The notes under the pieces were generated by a model. It was given only the letters and a program-made list of their open reading frames with translations. It had not been told where the DNA came from and did no database searches. Source: Actinomycetota bacterium (GTDB lineage Bacteria > Actinomycetota > Actinomycetes > Actinomycetales > Cellulomonadaceae). From it: a stretch of 7,300 bases of DNA. Of this stretch, positions 1 to 5,281 are shown piece by piece (the first letter of the stretch is position 1; each line of letters begins with the position of its first letter). Made by a program: the position numbers and the translations under genes. The stretch spans positions 1 through 7,300 of the forward strand of contig JAHIJU010000038.1 in NCBI GenBank assembly GCA_018898235.1, written 5' to 3'.

Positions 1-835
1 CTTCGACGTGGACCTCACCCCGGACCTGTCGGTGCGCGAGGCCCGCGTCGGCGACCGGTGGCTGCTGTGCTCGGACGGGCTGTCCGGGTTCGTCTCGGCC
101 GACACCCTCACCGAGACCCTGCGCACCCAGACCGACGTCGACGAGTGCGCCGACCGTCTGGTGCAGCTCGCCCTGCGGGCCGGGGGCGGCGACAACGTGA
201 CCGTCGTGGTCGCCGACGTCGTGAGCCTCGAGGCCGCCGGCGCGCTGCCGAGCACCGAGCCCCAGGTGGTGGGTGCGGCGGCGACCACGCGCAACCGGCC
301 GACGTCCGCGGCCGACGGCCCGGCGGCCCGGGCCCGTGCCCTCATGACCTCCGAGGCGAGCGCGACCGAGGCCTCCGGTGACGAGAACGAGGACGGTGAC
401 CGGCCCCAGCCGTCACGCCGTCGGGCGCTGCTCACGGTCTGGCTCGCGGCCGCGGCCGTCCTGGTCGCGCTCGTCGCGGGCGGCTATGCCTGGACGCAGA
501 CCCAGTACTTCATCGGCGCCGACGACGGGCACGTCGCGATCTCGCGCGGGGTGCCGGCCGCCGCCGGGCCGTTCAGCCTCTCGCACGTCGTGGAGCACAC
601 CGACGTGCTGGTCGAGGACCTGCCGCCCTACCTGCGTGAACGCGTCCTGTCGACCATCCAGGCCGCCTCCCTGGCCGACGCCCGCGCCCTGGTCGCCGAC
701 CTCGACGAGGTGGGCGGCCCCGCCGCGACGCCCACGCCCACACCGACCCCGACGGGTCTGGCCACCCTGCCCACCGTGACCGGGACCCCCGCACCGCCGC
801 TCGGTGCGCCCTCGGTGCCGCCGGTGGGGCAGTGA
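1..835 (+). CDS. pstP: PstP, PPM-family Ser/Thr protein phosphatase (5' end outside window)
   Basis: Dephosphorylates Ser/Thr-phosphorylated proteins, including the kinases encoded downstream; PPM enzymes are metal dependent. The frame is open from base 2, so 277 residues are visible and the N-terminal part of the catalytic domain is missing; the Mycobacterium tuberculosis protein is about 514 residues. Visible PPM motifs are LLCSDGLSG (metal-binding Asp codon at 74-76) and GGGDNVT (metal-binding Asp at 191-193). A low-complexity Ala/Glu/Asp-rich linker (about 240-420) leads to one membrane helix (about 425-493), so the catalytic domain faces the cytoplasm. About 75 extracellular residues follow, then a Thr-Pro repeat tail (about 722-800). 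The stop TGA shares one base with the rodA ATG. Assignment rests on the motifs, the domain order and the four genes downstream. What the extracellular part does cannot be told from the sequence. Confidence 0.95.
   Translation, partial: FDVDLTPDLSVREARVGDRWLLCSDGLSGFVSADTLTETLRTQTDVDECADRLVQLALRAGGGDNVTVVVADVVSLEAAGALPSTEPQVVGAAATTRNRPTSAADGPAARARALMTSEASATEASGDENEDGDRPQPSRRRALLTVWLAAAAVLVALVAGGYAWTQTQYFIGADDGHVAISRGVPAAAGPFSLSHVVEHTDVLVEDLPPYLRERVLSTIQAASLADARALVADLDEVGGPAATPTPTPTPTGLATLPTVTGTPAPPLGAPSVPPVGQ
823..829 (+). promoter_or_regulatory. Ribosome binding site for rodA
   Basis: The purine-rich run GGTGGGG lies inside the last codons of pstP, five bases before the ATG at 835. It is only a moderate Shine-Dalgarno match, so translation is probably helped by coupling to pstP, whose stop overlaps this start (TGATG). 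A GTG immediately upstream (832-834) is also in frame and would add one residue; I prefer the ATG for its spacing and codon. Confidence 0.5.
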
Positions 836-2310
836 TGGCCACCGTCGCGCCCGCCCGGGTGCGCGGCGGACAGGGGGTCGGGGTGGTGCTGCTCGTCCTG
901 GCCCTGCTGATCGGCCTGGCCGCCTACGCCATGGTCGGGCTCGGGTTCGCCGGCACCGTCCCGGCCGACGTCGCCGAGTACGGGCTCGGCATGGCGGTCC
1001 TGGCGTTCGGCGCCTGGGCCGTGGTGCGGTGGCGCGCACCGGACGCCGACCCGGTGATCCTGCCGACCGTCGTGGCGCTCAACGGCATCGGGCTGGCGAT
1101 GATCTACCGCCTCGACCTGTCGTACGAGGCCCGCGGGCGCTCCAGCTACGGGTTCGCCGACAAGCAGCTCGTCTGGACAGCCATCTCGATGGTGCTGGCG
1201 ATGCTGCTGCTCATCGTGCTGCGCGACCACCGGACGTTGCGCCGCTACACCTACACCGCCATGGTCGCCTCGCTCGTGCTGCTCGTCATGCCGCTGGTCC
1301 CCGGCATCGGGCACACCGTGAACGGCGCCCAGATCTGGGTGCGGATCGGCCCGGCCGGGCTGCAACCCGCCGAGCTCGCCAAGCTCACCCTGGCGGTCTT
1401 CTTCGCCGGATACCTCGTCACCAACCGCGACACCCTGGCCCTGGCCGGCCCGAGCGTGCTCGGGCTGCGGCTGCCCCGGGCCCGCGACCTGGGGCCGATC
1501 ATCGTGGTGTGGGCGGCCTCGCTCGCCGTGCTGGTGCTGCAGAGCGACCTCGGCACCTCGTTGCTGCTGTTCGGGCTGTTCGTCGCGATGCTGTACCTGG
1601 CCACCGAACGCGTGAGCTGGGTGCTCATCGGCCTGGGCATGTTCGCGGGCGGTGCGGCCGTGGTCGCGACCGTCGTGCCGCACGTGCACGCCCGGTTCGA
1701 CGTGTGGCTGCACGCCATGGACGACGACGTGTTCAACAAGGCGGTCGGCGGCTCCGGGCAGCTCGTGCGCGGTCTGTACGGGATGGCGTCCGGCGGGTTG
1801 TTCGGCACCGGCTGGGGCGAGGGCCGCCCCTACCTGGTGCCGTACGCCGAGTCCGACTTCATCGTCGCCTCGCTCGGCGAAGAGCTGGGGCTCACGGGCC
1901 TGCTGGCGATCCTCGTGCTCATCACGATCCTGGTGCACCGCGGGATGCGGGCCGCGATCGGCGTCCGCGACGGCTTCGGCAAGCTGCTCGCCGGTGGCCT
2001 GGCGTTCCTCATCGCGCTGCAGGTGTTCGTCGTCGTCGGCGGCGTGACGCGGCTGATCCCGCTGACCGGGCTCACGACGCCGTTCCTGGCGTACGGCGGT
2101 TCGTCGCTGCTCGCGAACTGGCTGATCGTGGCGCTGCTGCTGCGCATCTCCGACGATGCCCGTCGCCCGGCGCCCGCCGTGCGCACCAGCCCCCCGACGC
2201 CCGGCGTCGGCACCCCGGCCATCGCGGTCGGCGCCGACGTCGCGTCCCCGACCGCCGCCGGTCCGGGCGAGGACGACCAGCCCACCCAGGTCATCGGGAG
2301 GGCCCGGTGA
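835..2310 (+). CDS. rodA: RodA/FtsW-family SEDS peptidoglycan glycosyltransferase
   Basis: SEDS proteins polymerise lipid II into glycan strands in the plasma membrane, paired with a class B PBP. The 491-residue product has about 12 hydrophobic segments. Family signatures seen: GLQPAELAKL (residues 175-184), QSDLGTS (236-242, with Ser where Pro is common), the extracellular AESDFI motif with the presumed catalytic Asp at residue 341 (codon 1855-1857), and TPFLAYGGSS near the C-terminus. After the last helix a hydrophilic tail of about 55 residues, rich in Pro, Ala and Thr, ends in an acidic stretch and PTQVIGRAR. With an even helix count this tail is cytoplasmic. The start is ATG 835, overlapping the pstP stop by one base; the 3' end overlaps pbpA by four. 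The position between pstP and pbpA favours RodA (elongation) over FtsW, although sequence alone separates the two poorly. Confidence 0.95.
   Translation: MATVAPARVRGGQGVGVVLLVLALLIGLAAYAMVGLGFAGTVPADVAEYGLGMAVLAFGAWAVVRWRAPDADPVILPTVVALNGIGLAMIYRLDLSYEARGRSSYGFADKQLVWTAISMVLAMLLLIVLRDHRTLRRYTYTAMVASLVLLVMPLVPGIGHTVNGAQIWVRIGPAGLQPAELAKLTLAVFFAGYLVTNRDTLALAGPSVLGLRLPRARDLGPIIVVWAASLAVLVLQSDLGTSLLLFGLFVAMLYLATERVSWVLIGLGMFAGGAAVVATVVPHVHARFDVWLHAMDDDVFNKAVGGSGQLVRGLYGMASGGLFGTGWGEGRPYLVPYAESDFIVASLGEELGLTGLLAILVLITILVHRGMRAAIGVRDGFGKLLAGGLAFLIALQVFVVVGGVTRLIPLTGLTTPFLAYGGSSLLANWLIVALLLRISDDARRPAPAVRTSPPTPGVGTPAIAVGADVASPTAAGPGEDDQPTQVIGRAR
2296..2302 (+). promoter_or_regulatory. Ribosome binding site for pbpA
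   Basis: GGGAGGG, a strong Shine-Dalgarno match within the last codons of rodA, ends four bases before the GTG at 2307. It decides the pbpA start: the reading frame is open much further upstream, but that part is only a shadow of rodA. Confidence 0.7.
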
Positions 2311-3752
2311 ACACCCCCCTGCGCCGGCTCGCCGCCATGGCGCTGGCCATGTCGCTCATCCTGATGGGCTCGGTCACCTGGATCCAGTTCTTCCAGGCGA
2401 ACCGCCTCAACAACGACCCGCGCAACGTCCGCACCCTGTACCGGGAGTTCGGCAACGCCCGCGGACCGATCGTGGTCGCCGGCACCGCCGTCGCCTCGTC
2501 CGTCGCGGTCGACGACTCCTTCGGCTACCAGCGGCAGTACGCCGCCGGGCCGCTGTGGTCCTCGGTCACCGGCTTCTACGGCATCACCGGCCGCACCGAG
2601 CTGGAGCAGGCCGCCAACTCCGACCTCACCGGCAGGTCCGACCAGCTCTTCTTCTCCCGGGTGCGCAACCTGCTCACCGGCGGCAGCCCGCAGGGTGCCT
2701 CGGTCGAGACGACCCTGCTGCCCGCCGCCCAGCAGGCCGCCATCGACGCCCTGGGCGACCAGCAGGGCGCGGTCGTCGCCATCGAACCGTCCACCGGCAA
2801 GATCCTGGCGCTCGTGTCGACCCCGGGCTTCGACCCCAACGTGCTGGCCTCGCACGACACGGCCGCAGCCTCGGCCGCCTACCAGTCGCTGCTGTCGGCC
2901 GACGGCAACCCGCTGCTCAACAAGGCCACCCAGGAGATCTACGCACCGGGCTCCACGTTCAAGCTCGTGGTGGCCTCCGCGGCGCTCGAGTCCGGGAGCT
3001 TCACGGCCGACTCGACGTTGGCGGCCCCCACCAGGCTCAGCCTGCCGGGCACGACGGCCACCATCGGCAACTTCGGCGGCGGCGGGTGCGGCAGCGACCC
3101 GATCACCCTGGCCGATGCGCTGCGGGTGTCGTGCAACACGGCCTTCGCCCAGCTCGGCATGGACGTCGGGGAGAGCGCGCTGAGCGCCCAGGCGAAGAAG
3201 TTCGGCTTCGACGACCCGGGCATCGCCATCCCGATGGGCGTGGCCACCAGCAAGTTCCCGACGGGCCTGACGCAGGCGCAGGTCGCCCAGTCCTCGATCG
3301 GCCAGTACTCGGTCACGGCGAGCCCGATGCAGATGGCCATGGTCGCGGCGGCGATCGCGAACGGCGGCACCCTGATGAAGCCCTACCTGGTGGACGCCGT
3401 GCGCTCGGCCGACCTGTCCGTCGTGAACACGACGACCCCGCAGGTCTACTCGCAGGCGATCTCCGCGAGCACGGCCACGACGCTCACCACGATGATGCAG
3501 GGCGTCGTGACCGGCGGCTCGGGCAAGGCCGCACAGATCTCCGGCGTCGCGGTCGCCGGCAAGTCCGGGACCGCCGAGGTGCCGAACAACCCGCCGAACG
3601 CCTGGTTCACGTCGTTCGCCCCGGCCGACAAGCCCCAGGTGGCGGTCGCGGTGTTCGTCAAGAGCGGCGGCAGCCTCAACGACGAGGCGACCGGCGGCAA
3701 GGTCGCGGCCCCCATCGCGAAGGCCGTCATGGAAGCGGTGCTCGGCCGATGA
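2307..3752 (+). CDS. pbpA: PbpA, class B penicillin-binding protein (peptidoglycan D,D-transpeptidase)
   Basis: Cross-links peptide stems of new peptidoglycan on the outer face of the membrane, working with the SEDS polymerase encoded just upstream. The product is 481 residues, close to the roughly 490 of mycobacterial PbpA. One N-terminal helix (about residues 9-29) serves as uncleaved anchor. A non-catalytic region (about 35-150) precedes the transpeptidase domain, which has all three active-site motifs in order: S216-T-F-K219 (nucleophile Ser codon 2952-2954), S275-C-N277, and K419-S-G-T422. Ser in place of Thr in the last motif is a known functional variant. The short N-terminal region and the absence of a glycosyltransferase domain or PASTA repeats fit PbpA rather than a class A PBP or FtsI. 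The start is GTG 2307, with a strong ribosome site and a GTGA overlap with rodA; the end overlaps pknA by ATGA. Confidence 0.95.
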   Translation: MNTPLRRLAAMALAMSLILMGSVTWIQFFQANRLNNDPRNVRTLYREFGNARGPIVVAGTAVASSVAVDDSFGYQRQYAAGPLWSSVTGFYGITGRTELEQAANSDLTGRSDQLFFSRVRNLLTGGSPQGASVETTLLPAAQQAAIDALGDQQGAVVAIEPSTGKILALVSTPGFDPNVLASHDTAAASAAYQSLLSADGNPLLNKATQEIYAPGSTFKLVVASAALESGSFTADSTLAAPTRLSLPGTTATIGNFGGGGCGSDPITLADALRVSCNTAFAQLGMDVGESALSAQAKKFGFDDPGIAIPMGVATSKFPTGLTQAQVAQSSIGQYSVTASPMQMAMVAAAIANGGTLMKPYLVDAVRSADLSVVNTTTPQVYSQAISASTATTLTTMMQGVVTGGSGKAAQISGVAVAGKSGTAEVPNNPPNAWFTSFAPADKPQVAVAVFVKSGGSLNDEATGGKVAAPIAKAVMEAVLGR

Positions 3753-5281
3753 GGACGCGGGAGGGCGTGGCGCTCGGTGGGCGGTACCGGCTGGTCCGGT
3801 CGATCGCGGTCGGTGGGATGGGTGAGGTGTGGGAGGCGCTCGACGAGTCGCTCGCCCGCCCCGTGGCGGTCAAGGCGCTGCGCCCCGAGTTCGCCGACGA
3901 CGAGGCCCAGCTCGCCCGGTTCCGGGTCGAGGCACGCAACAGTGCGGCCCTCTCGCACCCGAACATCGCGCCGCTGTTCGACTACGGCGAGGAGTCCGGC
4001 ACGGCCTACCTCGTGATGGAGCTCATCCGGGGCGAACCGCTGTCCGACATCCTCGAGGCCGAACCCGTGCTGCCGCTGTCCCGGCTGCTGCCGATCCTGT
4101 CCCAGACGGCGCGCGGTCTGCACTACGCGCACCAGATGGGCGTCGTGCACCGGGACGTCAAACCCGGCAACCTGCTGGTCGAGGCCACCGGACGGGTACG
4201 CATCACCGACTTCGGCGTCTCGTTGGCGGCCAACCAGACGCCGATGACGGCCGCGGGCATGGTGATGGGCACCGCCCAGTACCTGTCGCCCGAGCAGGCG
4301 ATCGGCCGACCCGCCACCGGGGTCTCCGACCTGTACGCCCTCGGCATCGTCGCGTACGAGGCGCTCGTCGGGCACCGGCCGTTCACCGGAGGCTCGGCGG
4401 TGGACATCGCCGTCGCCCAGGTCAACGACCCCGTGCCGCCGCTGCCCGCGACCATCGACCCGCGACTCGCGCGCCTGGTCATGGCGCTGCTCGACAAGAA
4501 CCCGGCCAACCGCCCGCAGTCGGGCGCCGAGCTCGCCGAGCTGCTGGACGCCCTGGTGCCGCGCACCCCGCCCGCCGGCTCGCCGGTGGCACCGGATCGA
4601 CCGGCCGGCCGTCGCGTCGCCTCGTCGTCCGCCTCGTCGTCCCCCGCGCCGGACGCCGTCGGACCGTCCGCACCTGCGCCGGCCGACCGCGCACCCGCCG
4701 CCGCACCCGCACGCCCGCCCCGCCCGGCGCCGACCGACCGGGCAATCCCGCCGCGCCTGGTGGCGGGCGGCCCCGCCGACCGACCCGCGGCGCGCCGGGA
4801 CGCGGATGCCCCACCGTCCTTCGCACCACCGTCCTTCGCCCCACAGGGCACCGGTCTGCCGCCCACCCCCACCCCGCCGCCGCCCGGCACCCGCCCCGGC
4901 CGGCCGGTGGCGATGGACCCGGAGACCGGCGCGGCCGTCGGGCCGAGCCGTCGACGGGTGCCCGTCCCGGTGCGGGGCCCAGCCCCCACGGCCGCGCGAC
5001 CCGGCGGAACCCGGCCCGCGGCCGGTCGGGCCCCACTCACCCCGTCCCGCCGCCCGGGCCCGGGACTGCGGCTGCGGTGGACCCGGATAGCCCTCGTCGT
5101 GCTCGGTCTGGTGGTGGTCGCGCTGCTCGGCGCGCTGGCCGCCCGGTCGGCCCGGGCCGATGTCTCACCCGGTTCGCCCGCCATCGTGCATATCGTGGCG
5201 GAGCGTGCACCTATACCCTCATCCGCAAGCCCCGTGTGCGCCCTCGGCGCGCGCGATGACCGTGGAGGACACCTGCAGTGA
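3749..5281 (+). CDS. pknA: PknA, membrane Ser/Thr protein kinase without sensor domain
   Basis: Hanks-type kinase that, with PknB, phosphorylates proteins of cell growth and division. The product is 510 residues. The kinase domain spans about residues 13-270: the nucleotide loop AVGGMGEV (first Gly replaced by Ala, as I recall for M. tuberculosis PknA), K42, E61, H134-R-D136 with K138 and N141, D154-F-G, and GTAQYLSPEQ (174-183). The activation loop reads TAAGMVMG where M. tuberculosis PknA, from memory, has TQTGMVMG, so only the first acceptor Thr (T167) remains and the second is A169. A Pro/Ala/Arg-rich linker of about 170 residues, with a 15-bp tandem repeat, leads to one helix (about 447-465). 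Only about 45 extracellular residues follow, with one Cys (C497) and no recognisable domain. The codons of this tail look unlike the rest of the gene. ATG 3749 was chosen because it overlaps the pbpA stop (ATGA) and the N-terminus aligns with known PknA; its ribosome site is weak, suggesting coupling. Confidence 0.94.
   Translation: MRTREGVALGGRYRLVRSIAVGGMGEVWEALDESLARPVAVKALRPEFADDEAQLARFRVEARNSAALSHPNIAPLFDYGEESGTAYLVMELIRGEPLSDILEAEPVLPLSRLLPILSQTARGLHYAHQMGVVHRDVKPGNLLVEATGRVRITDFGVSLAANQTPMTAAGMVMGTAQYLSPEQAIGRPATGVSDLYALGIVAYEALVGHRPFTGGSAVDIAVAQVNDPVPPLPATIDPRLARLVMALLDKNPANRPQSGAELAELLDALVPRTPPAGSPVAPDRPAGRRVASSSASSSPAPDAVGPSAPAPADRAPAAAPARPPRPAPTDRAIPPRLVAGGPADRPAARRDADAPPSFAPPSFAPQGTGLPPTPTPPPPGTRPGRPVAMDPETGAAVGPSRRRVPVPVRGPAPTAARPGGTRPAAGRAPLTPSRRPGPGLRLRWTRIALVVLGLVVVALLGALAARSARADVSPGSPAIVHIVAERAPIPSSASPVCALGARDDRGGHLQ
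4268..4300 (+). repeat. 33-bp exact repeat, copy in pknA
   Basis: Encodes GTAQYLSPEQA, the end of the activation segment and P+1 loop. It is identical base for base to 5827-5859 in pknB, 1559 bp away in direct orientation; the match stops on both sides at 4267 and 4301. Strong codon bias on a conserved peptide may be enough to explain it. Confidence 0.85.
4811..4840 (+). repeat. 15-bp tandem duplication in the pknA linker
   Basis: Two adjacent copies of CCACCGTCCTTCGC plus one base (A in 4811-4825, C in 4826-4840) encode P-P-S-F-A twice in the Pro-rich juxtamembrane linker. The in-frame length of 15 bp and the near identity suggest slippage in a region with little structural constraint. Confidence 0.8.
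5161..5277 (+). promoter_or_regulatory. Possible internal promoter/regulatory segment for pknB inside the pknA 3' end
   Basis: This segment overlaps the last codons of pknA. Third-position G/C falls sharply, and AT-richer words appear that are rare in the window, including CATATC (5189-5194) and TATACC (5212-5217, resembling a -10 hexamer). CGTGCA occurs twice (5185-5190 and 5204-5209), 19 bases apart. I see no convincing -35 hexamer at the usual spacing before TATACC, so this is a hypothesis resting mainly on composition. Confidence 0.22.
5264..5268 (+). promoter_or_regulatory. Ribosome binding site for pknB
   Basis: GGAGG lies nine bases before the GTG at 5278. An in-frame TGA at 5257-5259 closes the pknB frame upstream, and no other start codon lies between that stop and 5278, so this GTG is the only candidate that keeps the full kinase N-terminus. 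Confidence 0.75.

Noticed and set aside
628..1938. Minus-strand open frame of 436 codons opposite rodA
   Set aside because: Its product is a His/Gln/Arg/Gly-rich string typical of the antisense of a membrane protein gene; no ribosome site or motif supports it.
804..2306. Plus-strand extension of the pbpA frame back to 804
   Set aside because: It lies wholly in another frame of rodA, is Arg/Ala/Pro-rich without domains, and the real start at 2307 has a ribosome site and a GTGA overlap.
3561..3572. KSGT instead of KTGT in PbpA as a sign of inactivity
   Set aside because: Ser at this position is a well-known active variant among class B PBPs; the other two motifs are intact.
2156..3748. Plus-strand extension of the pknA frame back to 2156
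   Set aside because: A shadow of pbpA; the kinase N-terminus aligns with known PknA from the ATG at 3749.
3767..3769. Alternative GTG start for pknA, with GGAGG just upstream
   Set aside because: The spacing of about two bases is too short, and the ATG at 3749 gives the N-terminal length expected from M. tuberculosis PknA and overlaps the pbpA stop.
3806..3829. Missing first Gly in the PknA nucleotide loop as a sign of a pseudokinase
   Set aside because: From memory, M. tuberculosis PknA, an active kinase, also has Ala here, and all other catalytic residues are present.
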